This document shows, piece by piece, positions 38,819 to 46,631 of a stretch of DNA of 64,000 bases. Position 1 is the stretch's first letter, and each line of letters begins with the position of its first letter. The stretch covers positions 3,162,001-3,226,000 of the forward strand of contig NZ_CP133888.1 of assembly GCF_041228405.1 (NCBI RefSeq), in the 5' to 3' direction. The notes below the pieces were generated by a model, which did not search any database, had not been told where the DNA came from, and saw only the letters and a list, made by a program, of their open reading frames with translations. A program made the translations under genes and the position numbers. This DNA comes from Salinilacustrithrix flava. GTDB taxonomy: Bacteria; Actinomycetota; Acidimicrobiia; Acidimicrobiales; Salinilacustritrichaceae.

Positions 38819-40417
38819 GTGGCCGGGACCGCTGCAGACGACAGCCAGCTCCTGCAGCTGAACCTGGCTCTCGAAGCCGGCCGGCTGGGCGTGTGGGACT
38901 GGGATCGTGAGGCCGACGCGGTGACCTGGTCGGTGGAGATGGAGCGTCTCGCCGGGGTGCCGTCGGGGAGCTTCGGCGGCACCTTCGAGGACTTCATGGC
39001 TGCGGTCCACCCGGAGGACCGTGACCGGGTGGCAGCCACCATCGAGCGAGGGCTGGCCACCGGCCGCCACGTCGTCGAGCACCGCTTCCTCCACCCCGAC
39101 GGCACGGTCGTCTGGATCGAGGGACGGGGTTCGGCCCGCCGGGACGATGCCGGCGACGTGGTCGGGTTGGTCGGGATCGCCATGGACGTCACCGACCGGG
39201 TCCGCCACCGGGAGCGGCTCGAGGCCGAGCAGCCGGTGCTGAGCGCGCTCGATCGGATCAGCCTCCAGCTCAACCGCGAGCGGGACCGGGCTCGCCTGGC
39301 CGAGACCGTGGTGGAGGTGGCCGCCGAGGCGCTCGGCGCGGACGGCGCCGGCCTCGTGCGCCGGCCGAGCGTCCTGCACCCGTGGGAGGTCGTCGCCGCC
39401 ACGGCCGGGGCGGATGCCGCGTCGGAGGAGGCAGCCCGCGTCGTGTCGGACGCCGCGCCCCGGGGCGCCGGCCCGCGCGTCCATGAGGCGCCCGGCGCAC
39501 TCGCGGTGCCGGTCGAGTGGGAGCCGGACCTCACCGAGCTGCTCGTCGTGCTCCACCACGGGGCCGTGCCCGCCGGTGCGGCGCGACTGCTGGGCGGGCT
39601 CGGTGCCCATGCGGCGACCGCGCTCGAGAACGCGCGCCTGCACGAGGTGGCTCGCGCCAAGCTCGCCGAGCGGACCCGCGTGCTGGCCGAGCGCGACGAG
39701 GTCAGCCGCCAGCTCCAGCGCAGCCTGCTGCCACCCGACCTCCCGGTGATCCCGGGCCTGGACCTGGCGGCCGGCTACCTGCCGATGACCCAGGGGATCG
39801 GCGGCGACTTCTACGACATCTTCCCGCTCCACGACGGGTCCTGGGGGATCGTCCTCGGCGACGTCTGCGGCAAGGGTCCCGCCGCGGCCGGCATCACTGC
39901 GCTGGCTCGGCACACCCTGCGAGCGGCGGCCATGGCCCGGCACCGTCCGGCCGAGGCGGTCCAGGTGCTGAACCAGGCGATGACGGAGCTGGCCGAGCGC
40001 ACGTTCTGCACGGTCGTCGACGCCCGGCTCCGCCCGGTCGACGGGCGGGTGTGCGTGGAAGCCGCGGTGGCCGGCCACCCGCCGATCCTCGTGCTGCGGG
40101 CCGACGGGTCGCTCGAGCAGGTCGGCCCCACCGGCCACCTCGTCGGCATGTTCGACCACATCGAGAGCGGGGAGACGTCCGTCGAGCTCGGCCCGGGCGA
40201 CACGTGCGTGCTCTACACCGACGGGGCCACCGACGTGCGCCGGGACGGCGAGGTGTTCGGCGACGACCGGCTGGCCGACGTCGTGCACGGCTGCCGCGGG
40301 ATGTCGGCGGCGGCGACGGCACGCTCCATCGAGCTGGCGGTGGTCGACTACCAGCGGGGAGACATCAGCGACGACCTCGCCGTCGTGGTGCTGCGGGTGC
40401 CCGAGTCCGCCGTCTGA
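38819..40417 (+). CDS. PAS-GAF-PP2C (SpoIIE/RsbU type) serine phosphatase
   Basis: A 532-residue signalling protein without membrane helices. Domain order: PAS (about 10-130, LGVWDWDREADAVTWSVEM through the PAC-like VGIAMDVTDRV), GAF-like (about 140-285), a linking coiled coil (ARAKLAERTRVLAERDEVSRQLQ), and PP2C/SpoIIE (about 315-530). GGDFYDIFPL, VLGDVCGKGPAAA and YTDGATDVR carry the metal aspartates and SDDLAVVVLRV the final one, so it should be active. Such enzymes dephosphorylate anti-sigma-factor antagonists. No antagonist or anti-sigma gene lies nearby. ATG 38810 is an alternative start. Confidence 0.88.
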   Translation: MAGTAADDSQLLQLNLALEAGRLGVWDWDREADAVTWSVEMERLAGVPSGSFGGTFEDFMAAVHPEDRDRVAATIERGLATGRHVVEHRFLHPDGTVVWIEGRGSARRDDAGDVVGLVGIAMDVTDRVRHRERLEAEQPVLSALDRISLQLNRERDRARLAETVVEVAAEALGADGAGLVRRPSVLHPWEVVAATAGADAASEEAARVVSDAAPRGAGPRVHEAPGALAVPVEWEPDLTELLVVLHHGAVPAGAARLLGGLGAHAATALENARLHEVARAKLAERTRVLAERDEVSRQLQRSLLPPDLPVIPGLDLAAGYLPMTQGIGGDFYDIFPLHDGSWGIVLGDVCGKGPAAAGITALARHTLRAAAMARHRPAEAVQVLNQAMTELAERTFCTVVDARLRPVDGRVCVEAAVAGHPPILVLRADGSLEQVGPTGHLVGMFDHIESGETSVELGPGDTCVLYTDGATDVRRDGEVFGDDRLADVVHGCRGMSAAATARSIELAVVDYQRGDISDDLAVVVLRVPESAV

Positions 40418-40945
40418 TCAGCGGACCGCGGTGATGGTGCGCTCGGCGCTGCGGAGGTGGCCGGCCACCACGTCGACCGCCTCGCGCACCACGTCGAGGA
40501 TCCCGACCGTGGCGTCGGCGTCGGCTATGCGGGCCTGGCGTCCCCAGTCGTCGGTGGCGATGGCATCGATGCGGTCGGCGCAGCGCTCGGCGGTGTGCTC
40601 GAGCTGATCCAGCAGGGCGGGCAGCGGCGTGTGCTCGTCCTCCCACCAGCTGCCGCGGAGGTCGGCCACCCCGGGGTGCAGGACGGGGTCGTCGTCGCTG
40701 CGCACCTGCTCGAGGGCCCGGTCGAGGAGGGCGAGCACGCCGTCCGCGGCGAGGAGGTGGTCGGCGGCCGAACGGCCGTCGGGACCGATGCGGCGGGCCA
40801 GCTCGTCGGGATCGGCCTGCTGGCCGTCGTCGGTGTCGCTGGTCTCGTCCGGGCGGGCGAGCACCCCGCGGAAGCGGCGGGGGAAGGAGCGCACGGCCAC
40901 GGCAGCATCGCTCGGGCTCAGGTGGTCGGTCGGCAGGGAGGCCAT
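40418..40945 (-). CDS. DinB-fold (mycothiol-dependent enzyme-like) protein
   Basis: A 175-residue helical protein. ADHLLAADGVLALLDRALEQV, ALLDQLEHTAERCADRIDAI and VREAVDVVAGHLRSAERTI place histidines on three helices as in the DinB/YfiT metal-binding four-helix bundle, a group that in actinobacteria includes mycothiol S-transferases and maleylpyruvate isomerases. Mycothiol is made by this organism (mshC), so a mycothiol-linked role is possible but unproven. TACCGT seven bases before ATG 40945 sets the start. It is convergent with the phosphatase with no gap. Confidence 0.68.
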   Translation of the reverse strand: MASLPTDHLSPSDAAVAVRSFPRRFRGVLARPDETSDTDDGQQADPDELARRIGPDGRSAADHLLAADGVLALLDRALEQVRSDDDPVLHPGVADLRGSWWEDEHTPLPALLDQLEHTAERCADRIDAIATDDWGRQARIADADATVGILDVVREAVDVVAGHLRSAERTITAVR

Positions 40946-40952
40946 GGTCCCG

Positions 40953-40958
40953 ACGGTA
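40953..40958 (-). promoter_or_regulatory. -10 element of the DinB-fold gene
   Basis: TACCGT on the minus strand, seven bases before ATG 40945. Confidence 0.55.
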
Positions 40959-40974
40959 TCGGCCGGGTGCTTGG

Positions 40975-40980
40975 TACGCT
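40975..40980 (+). promoter_or_regulatory. -10 element of pgsA
   Basis: TACGCT six bases before GTG 40987; drives the pgsA-patA-pimA operon. Only 41 bases separate this start from the divergent DinB-fold start. Confidence 0.55.
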
Positions 40981-40986
40981 TTGCGC

Positions 40987-41673
40987 GTGTTCGATGGCCG
41001 CTTCCGCACCAGCGTCGAGAAGGGCCTGAAGCCGGTCGGCGCCAACCTGCGTCGTGCGGGCATCAAGGCCGACCACCTCACCGCGTTCGGCGTGCTGATG
41101 TCGGGTGCCGCCGCGGTGGCCATCGCCAACGGTGCGCTGCGCGGCGGCCTGCTGCTGCTCGCCCTCACCGCCATCCCCGACGTCCTCGACGGCGCCGTGG
41201 CCAAGGCGTCCGGCACCGCGTCCCCCAGGGGGGCGTTCTTCGACTCGACCATGGACCGCGTGGCCGACGCCGTTCTGCTCGGCGGCGTCGCCTGGTACCT
41301 CGACAGCACCGAGCCGGGCCGCATCGGCCTGCTCCCCATGGCGGTGCTCGGCGCCTCCCTCCTGATCTCCTACGAGCGGGCCAAGGCCGAGGCCCTCGGC
41401 TTCGATGCCCGGGGCGGCCTCATGGAGCGAGCCGAGCGGCTGATCCTGCTCGGCTTCGCCCTGCTGTTCGACTCGCTGCTGATCCCCGTGCTCTGGATCA
41501 TGTTGGTGCTCACCCTGATCACCGCCGGGCAGCGCTTCATGAAGGTGTGGAAGCAGGCGTCGGCCACCGTGCCCCAGGCCACGCCCATCGACCGCGACCG
41601 CCGCCGCCGCACCCTGCGACGGGTCGAGCGCCAGCAGCGCGCCGCCCGCCGCCGGCGCCGCGCCCGCCCGTAG
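40987..41673 (+). CDS. pgsA: CDP-alcohol phosphatidyltransferase (phosphatidylinositol phosphate synthase)
   Basis: A 228-residue membrane enzyme with about six helices. The CDP-alcohol motif runs from D65 to D90: D65-x2-D68-G-A-x-A72-K73 ... G82-x3-D86-x3-D90. The usual arginine of the AR pair is lysine here. Its place at the head of the patA-pimA operon, as with mycobacterial pgsA1 (Rv2612c), assigns it to joining CDP-diacylglycerol and inositol phosphate. The C-terminus is a very basic cytoplasmic tail (RRRRTLRRVERQQRAARRRR). Confidence 0.88.
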   Translation: MFDGRFRTSVEKGLKPVGANLRRAGIKADHLTAFGVLMSGAAAVAIANGALRGGLLLLALTAIPDVLDGAVAKASGTASPRGAFFDSTMDRVADAVLLGGVAWYLDSTEPGRIGLLPMAVLGASLLISYERAKAEALGFDARGGLMERAERLILLGFALLFDSLLIPVLWIMLVLTLITAGQRFMKVWKQASATVPQATPIDRDRRRRTLRRVERQQRAARRRRRARP

Positions 41674-41691
41674 CCGCGGGCCGCACGGCTC

Positions 41692-42627
41692 GTGCCCGGG
41701 TCCCGCCTCCTCACCGCGTTCCAGGCGGCCTCCGCCGTCGCCGGCAAGGTCCCCCCACCCGCGCTCGGTCCGCTGGCCCGCCTCGGCGGCACCGGCGCCG
41801 CGCTGCCCGACGCCACGCGTCGCATGCTGGTGGCCCGGAACCTCCAGCGGGTCGATCCGAGCCTCACCGGCCTGGCCCTGCGCCGGGCCGTGAACCGCAC
41901 CTTCGAGTCCTACGCCGCCTACTGGCTCGAGGCGTTCCGGCTGCCCACGCTCAGCCCCGCCGAGCTCGACGCCGGCATGTCCTACGAGGGCTACGAGCAC
42001 CTCGAGCGCTCGCTGCACCGTGGCAAGGGCACGATCCTCGTCCTGCCCCACCTGGGCGGCTGGGAGTGGACGGGCTTCTGGTTCACCCGGGTCGTCGGCG
42101 TCCCGATCACCGCGGTCGTGGAGCGCCTGGAGCCCCCGGAGGTGTTCGAGTGGTTCACCGAGTTCCGCACCCGCCTCGGCATGCACATCGTGCCCCTCGG
42201 CCCGAACGCGGGCCGCGAGGTCATCAAGGCGCTCAAGCGCAACGACCTCGTGTGCCTGCTCAGCGACCGCGACATCGACGGGTCCGGCCCCGAGGTCGAG
42301 TTCTTCGGAGAGCGGACCACGCTGCCGGCCGGGCCGGCGACGCTCGCGCTGCGCACCGGCGCCGACCTGGTGCCCGGCGCCATGTTCCAGCAGCCCCGCG
42401 GCGGGCACCACGCCGTGGTCCGCCCGCCCATGCTCATCGAGCGCCGAGGCGGCCTGCGCGACGATGTCGCCCGCATCACCCAGGACATCGCGCACGAGCT
42501 GGAGTCCCTCATCCGCATCGACCCCACCCAGTGGCACCTCATGTCACCGAACTGGCCGAGCGACCACGAGGCCCTGGCCGCAGCAGGACGCTCCACCGGC
42601 CCGGCAGGCTCGGGCGGCCCGGCATGA
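41692..42627 (+). CDS. patA: Phosphatidylinositol mannoside acyltransferase (PatA-like)
   Basis: A 311-residue lysophospholipid-acyltransferase-fold enzyme of the HtrB/PatA group. LVLPHLGGWEWTGFW (about 117-130) has the H120-x4-E125 catalytic motif, and VCLLSDRDIDGSGPEVEFFGE matches the LpxL/PatA substrate loop. In mycobacteria Rv2611c acylates the mannose of PIM1; the same gene order supports that role here at the inner membrane face. GTG 41692 is 18 bases after pgsA. The four-base ATGA overlap couples it to pimA. Confidence 0.88.
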   Translation: MPGSRLLTAFQAASAVAGKVPPPALGPLARLGGTGAALPDATRRMLVARNLQRVDPSLTGLALRRAVNRTFESYAAYWLEAFRLPTLSPAELDAGMSYEGYEHLERSLHRGKGTILVLPHLGGWEWTGFWFTRVVGVPITAVVERLEPPEVFEWFTEFRTRLGMHIVPLGPNAGREVIKALKRNDLVCLLSDRDIDGSGPEVEFFGERTTLPAGPATLALRTGADLVPGAMFQQPRGGHHAVVRPPMLIERRGGLRDDVARITQDIAHELESLIRIDPTQWHLMSPNWPSDHEALAAAGRSTGPAGSGGPA

Positions 42628-43703
42628 AGATCGGCATCCTCTGCCCCTACAGCGTCACCATCCCCGGCGGCGTCCAGGGCCAGGTGCTCTCGCTGGCCCG
42701 TGCCCTGCGCACCAAGGGGCACCCCACCCGGGTGCTGGCCCCCGCGGACGGCGTCCCGCCCGACGCCGGCGTCACCCCGCTCGGCGTCAGCGTGCCCACC
42801 GCAGCCAACGGCTCGGTCGCGCCGGTGGCACCCGACCCGTCGGCGCAGCTGCGCACGATGCGGGCCATCCTCGACGAGGGCTTCGACGTGCTCCACCTGC
42901 ACGAGCCGCTCGCCCCCGGCCCGACCATGACGGCGCTGCTCCTGAACGCGGTGCCGATGATCGGCACCTTCCACGCCGCCGGCGACTCGAGCTCCTACCG
43001 CTACGCCGCCCCGATCCTGCGGTGGGGTCTGCGTCGGCTCCGCCACCGCGTCGCCGTGTCGCCCGACGCCCGTGCGCTGGCCCACCGGTACCTGTCGGGG
43101 GAGTACGAGCTGCTCTTCAACGGCATCGAGATCGATCGCTACGCAGCGGGCCCGGTCACGGCCGGCGACGGCCCCACCATCTTCTTCTGCGGCCGCCACG
43201 AGCCCCGCAAGGGCCTGGCCCTGCTGCTCGAGGCGCTCCAGTCGCTGCCCTCCGACGTCACGGTCTGGGTCGGCTCCGACGGGCCCGAGACCGAGCGGCT
43301 GCAGGCGGCCTACGCCGGCGACCGTCGCATCGTGTGGCTGGGCCGGATCAGCGACGAGGACAAGATGGCCCGCCTGCGCGGTGCCGACGTGTTCTGCGCG
43401 CCGGCGCTGATGGGGGAGTCCTTCGGTGTCGTCCTGCTCGAGGCGATGGCCGCCGGTACCGCCGTGGTGGCCAGCGACCTCGACGGCTACCGCAACGTCG
43501 CCACCCACGGCCAGGACGCCCTGCTCGCCACCGTCGGCGACGCCGCTGCGCTGGCGGCGGCGCTGCGCCGCGCCCTCGACGACGAGCAGCACCGCGCCGA
43601 GCTGGTGGCGGCCGGGCACCAGCGGGCCGCCCAGTTCTCCATGGACCTGCTGGCCGATCTGTACCTGGAGCGCTACGAGCGGATCAGCGCGACCCGCTCG
43701 TAG
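42624..43703 (+). CDS. pimA: Phosphatidyl-myo-inositol mannosyltransferase
   Basis: A 359-residue GT4/GT-B glycosyltransferase. KIGILCPYSVTIPGGVQGQV begins the acceptor domain with the glycine-rich loop, TFHAAGDSS holds the conserved histidine, and FFCGRHEPRKGLALLLEA and ESFGVVLLEAMAAGTAVVAS bind GDP-mannose. It transfers the first mannose to phosphatidylinositol on the cytoplasmic side, starting PIM and lipoglycan synthesis. It is the third gene of the pgsA-patA-pimA operon, in the mycobacterial order. Confidence 0.92.
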   Translation: MKIGILCPYSVTIPGGVQGQVLSLARALRTKGHPTRVLAPADGVPPDAGVTPLGVSVPTAANGSVAPVAPDPSAQLRTMRAILDEGFDVLHLHEPLAPGPTMTALLLNAVPMIGTFHAAGDSSSYRYAAPILRWGLRRLRHRVAVSPDARALAHRYLSGEYELLFNGIEIDRYAAGPVTAGDGPTIFFCGRHEPRKGLALLLEALQSLPSDVTVWVGSDGPETERLQAAYAGDRRIVWLGRISDEDKMARLRGADVFCAPALMGESFGVVLLEAMAAGTAVVASDLDGYRNVATHGQDALLATVGDAAALAAALRRALDDEQHRAELVAAGHQRAAQFSMDLLADLYLERYERISATRS

Positions 43704-43721
43704 CGCCCGCAGTCGTCAGCC

Positions 43722-45554
43722 TCAGGCGTCGGATCCGTTGCGGCGCACCAGGTGGCGGCCGCCGAGGGCCGCGAGCACCGCAGCGCCGGCGAGGGCCAGG
43801 AGCAGGCCGTCGTCGCTGCCGGTGCGGGGCAGCACCGGGGCCGGTGCCGCCGGTGCCGCGGGCGCAGCCGGGGTGGCGGGCGCCTGGGCGGCGACCGGCG
43901 TGAACGTGGACTGCTGGCTCAACGTGGCCACCTGCAGCCCGAGCCCCTCCTCGAGGGCGCCGAGCAGGGGCAGGCCCCCGGTGATCGGGGCGAGGAGGGC
44001 GTTGAGCTCCAGCACCTCGGGCGCACCCGAGGTCGGCAGCGGGAGGTCGAGGCCCTCGAGGATGGCGCCGAGCGAGTCGGTGCCGCCGAGGCCGTCCAGC
44101 AGGCCCGTGAGCTCGCCGAGGACCGGGAGCACCTCGACCTCGAGGCCGGAGAACGCGGCCGAGGACACGACCGAGCCGGCGACCTCCTCGACCGAGGTGG
44201 TCTCCTGCATGGTCCGGATGGACACCAGGTCGGCCAGGGCGGGGGAGATCTCGCCGAGGACGCCGCCGACGAGGCCCTCGGCCTGGGCGAGCAGGCCGTT
44301 CAGGTCGGCCGTCGGGGCGGTGAGGTTCAGCGTGCCGAGCACGGGGAGCTCGCCGACCTGCAGGGAGCCGAACGTGCCGGTGACGTCGGCGACCGAGGTG
44401 GCCACGTCGTCGGTGGCCTTGGTGAGCACCGTGACGTCGAGGCCTTCGAGGCTGAGCAGGGCCTGGCCCGAGAGCAGGTCGAGCGGTGCCTCCAGCGCGC
44501 CGCGGACCTGGTCGAGCAGGTCGTCCACCAGCGCGGTGAGCTCGGTCGGGTCGGGCAGGGCGTCCAGCTGCGCGGTCAGCGTCGTCAGCTGGTTCGTGAT
44601 GCTGGCCAGGGTGCCGGTGACGTCGCTGCAGAGCTCGGTGAGGGTGTCGCCGCCCCCGAGCAGGTCGTCGAGGTCTCCGAGCGTGTCGCACGAGCCCGAG
44701 TCGGCCTGCAGCGCCGCCTGCAGGTCCTCGAGAGCGATGATCTCCTCGACCAGCGCGTCGACCTGGTCGAGCTGGCCGAGCAGGAGGTCGAGCTCGCCCA
44801 CGAGGCCGTCCACCAGGTCCACGATGGCGTCGACGCTCAACCCGTCGATGTCGAGACCGAGCGGGGCGAGCAGGCCCTCGAGCTGGCCGAGCAGGCCGAG
44901 GCCGTCGAGCAGGCCGAGCAGGGTGTCGAGGGGGAGGTCGGTGAGGGGGATGCCGAGCGTGGCGAGCAGCGCCTCGAGGTCGAGCACCGTGAGCGCATCG
45001 AGGTCGATGCCCCGCGAGCCGGCGGCGTCGCCGACGAGGGCGGTGCTGCCGAGGTCGAGGGTGGTGCCGGCGATGGTGAGGATGCCGCTGAGCACGTCGA
45101 GGTCGGCGAGCCCGGCCGACAGAAGCGACGTCGCGCCGGCATCGTCCACGAGCGCGCTGAGCTGCAGCGGCGCGATGGCACCGGACACGACGGGGTTGTC
45201 GATCGGCGTGACCGCCTGCGAGCGCTCGTCGGGGGCGCCGGTGGACTCCGCCGACAGCAGCGGGAGCACCTGGGAGACGCCGGCGGCCGGCGACTCGAGC
45301 GCGAGCGCAGCGATCTGGGCTGCGGCGCGACGGGGTCCGAGGTCCTCGTCGATGTTGGCCGAGCCCGCATCGGAGAGCAGGTCGATCGAGAGCAGGTCGC
45401 CGGCGTCGAGGCCGAGCAGGGTCAGCGCGCCCGTCGTGGTGCCCACGCCCTCCACCACGGCCTGCTCCGGGTCGGACTGGGCCAGCGCCGGCGAGGTGGT
45501 CGCCGCGAGGAGAGCCCCGGCCGCGAGGACCGGGACGAGACGGGACAGACGCAT
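43722..45554 (-). CDS. Large secreted LPRTG cell-wall-anchored protein
   Basis: A 610-residue surface protein. Signal peptide 1-25 (VPVLAAGALLAATTSPALAQ), a very long Leu/Gly/Asp-rich region with short repeating LxxLxxLLDGL-type helices (about 170-560) and only two cysteines (near 300 and 314), an Ala/Pro linker (TPAAPAAPAAPAPV), and a sortase signal starting at residue 575: LPRTG, a hydrophobic helix and a basic tail (GRHLVRRNGSDA). No known enzymatic domain. Likely a long spacer or adhesin-like wall protein; no sortase gene is in the window. GGGGAG precedes ATG 45554. Confidence 0.8.
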   Translation of the reverse strand: MRLSRLVPVLAAGALLAATTSPALAQSDPEQAVVEGVGTTTGALTLLGLDAGDLLSIDLLSDAGSANIDEDLGPRRAAAQIAALALESPAAGVSQVLPLLSAESTGAPDERSQAVTPIDNPVVSGAIAPLQLSALVDDAGATSLLSAGLADLDVLSGILTIAGTTLDLGSTALVGDAAGSRGIDLDALTVLDLEALLATLGIPLTDLPLDTLLGLLDGLGLLGQLEGLLAPLGLDIDGLSVDAIVDLVDGLVGELDLLLGQLDQVDALVEEIIALEDLQAALQADSGSCDTLGDLDDLLGGGDTLTELCSDVTGTLASITNQLTTLTAQLDALPDPTELTALVDDLLDQVRGALEAPLDLLSGQALLSLEGLDVTVLTKATDDVATSVADVTGTFGSLQVGELPVLGTLNLTAPTADLNGLLAQAEGLVGGVLGEISPALADLVSIRTMQETTSVEEVAGSVVSSAAFSGLEVEVLPVLGELTGLLDGLGGTDSLGAILEGLDLPLPTSGAPEVLELNALLAPITGGLPLLGALEEGLGLQVATLSQQSTFTPVAAQAPATPAAPAAPAAPAPVLPRTGSDDGLLLALAGAAVLAALGGRHLVRRNGSDA

Positions 45555-45618
45555 GAAGAAGTGCTCCCCAACAGAAAAGACAGGACTGACCTCGCCACCC
45601 TGTCCGATTCGCCGCTTT

Positions 45619-45651
45619 GGCGATATCGCCCAGGTGTGCCATTTCGCACAC
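45619..45651. promoter_or_regulatory. Two adjacent inverted repeats between the LPRTG and M48-like genes
   Basis: GGCGATATCGCC (45619-45630) is a perfect 12-base palindrome and GTGTGC-CATTTC-GCACAC (45634-45651) has perfect six-base arms. They lie in a relatively AT-rich patch 65-97 bases upstream of the wall-protein start, consistent with paired operators. Confidence 0.5.
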
Positions 45652-45722
45652 CCGATGGACTAGTCACCATCGCGCCACTGTGCGTGGCCTGCGGCCGTCT
45701 CGTGCGCCGGGGAGGCGGTCCG

Positions 45723-45728
45723 TAGACT
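45723..45728 (+). promoter_or_regulatory. -10 element of the M48-like gene
   Basis: TAGACT about 44 bases before GTG 45772, giving a leadered message with GGAG just before the start. Confidence 0.4.
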
Positions 45729-45771
45729 CCCGGCCCCGCACCGCGCCCGCCGCGCCCGTCCCCGGAGCATC

Positions 45772-46554
45772 GTGGCCACCGATCTGTCCACCGCACGAGA
45801 GCCGACCACCGACCTGGCCCGCGTCGCCGCGGTGCACGCGGGGATTCTCGCCGTGCCGGTGCTGCTCCTCGGCCTCATCGTCCTGCCGGTCTGGCTCGCC
45901 CCGGTCCTCGCCGCCGTCGTGGCGGTTGCCGTCACCGCGGTGCGCTGCCGCGCGATCGACGAGGGGATCGCCGGCTCGCTCGGGGCCCGGGCGCTCGGCG
46001 TCGACGAGGCGCCCCGCCTCGCCGGGGTCGTCGACAGCACATCCATGGCGGTCGGCGTCGCCGTGCCCCGGCTCCACGTGATCGAGGACCCGGCCCGCAA
46101 CGCCGTGGTCTGGGGTTCGGGAGACGGCCCGGCCTCCATCGCCATCACCCGCGGGCTGCTCGACACCGCCGAGCGCATCGAGCTCGAGGGCATCGTGGCC
46201 CACCTGCTCGCCGACGTCCGCGACGGCATGGTCGAGGCGCCGACCGTCACCACCGCGCTGTTCGGCTCGCTCGCCAGCGGCCCCGCCGCCGGCTTCGTGG
46301 CCTGGCTCGCCCGGGCGGGGGAGGACGAGCGCCGGGTGGTGGTCGCCGACATGGCCGCGGCCCGGGCCACGCAGTACCCGCCCGGCCTGGTCAACGCGCT
46401 GGAGCGGGTCCGCGCCGGGTCCTCCGGTGTCGAGCGCAACCCGCGGTCCCTCCAGCCCCTGTGGTTCGCGGCCCCGTCCGCACCGGCCGACGACGATCCC
46501 TTCGCCGCCCACCCGCCCCTCGCCGATCGCATCGACCTGCTGCGGGAGCTGTAG
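45772..46554 (+). CDS. M48 (HtpX-like) peptidase homologue with destroyed active site
   Basis: A 260-residue membrane protein. Two N-terminal helices (about 20-58) and the flow ARNAVVWGSGDGPASIAITRGLL ... ELEGIVAHLLADV ... VVADMAAARATQYPPGLVNALERV ... AAHPPLADRIDLL follow M48/HtpX proteases closely. The zinc motif HExxH has become HLLAD (144-148), and the third ligand glutamate before the AD pair is valine, so all but one zinc ligand and the catalytic glutamate are gone. A pseudoprotease with a scaffold or regulatory role is implied. GGAG precedes GTG 45772. Confidence 0.78.
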   Translation: MATDLSTAREPTTDLARVAAVHAGILAVPVLLLGLIVLPVWLAPVLAAVVAVAVTAVRCRAIDEGIAGSLGARALGVDEAPRLAGVVDSTSMAVGVAVPRLHVIEDPARNAVVWGSGDGPASIAITRGLLDTAERIELEGIVAHLLADVRDGMVEAPTVTTALFGSLASGPAAGFVAWLARAGEDERRVVVADMAAARATQYPPGLVNALERVRAGSSGVERNPRSLQPLWFAAPSAPADDDPFAAHPPLADRIDLLREL

Positions 46555-46618
46555 CCCTCCCGTTCTGGCAGTGCTCCTGTCACACGATCGCGTTGGGAGA
46601 TCCGGCCCGGGTCGCCCG

Positions 46619-46624
46619 TAGACT
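46619..46624 (+). promoter_or_regulatory. -10 element of pdxS
   Basis: TAGACT seven bases before ATG 46632. Confidence 0.6.
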
Positions 46625-46631
46625 CGGGGGC

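Noticed and set aside
38810..38821. ATG 38810 as the start of the PP2C phosphatase.
   Set aside because: It overlaps the TAGGAT -10 element; GTG 38819 fits the leaderless spacing better, though the two differ by only three residues.
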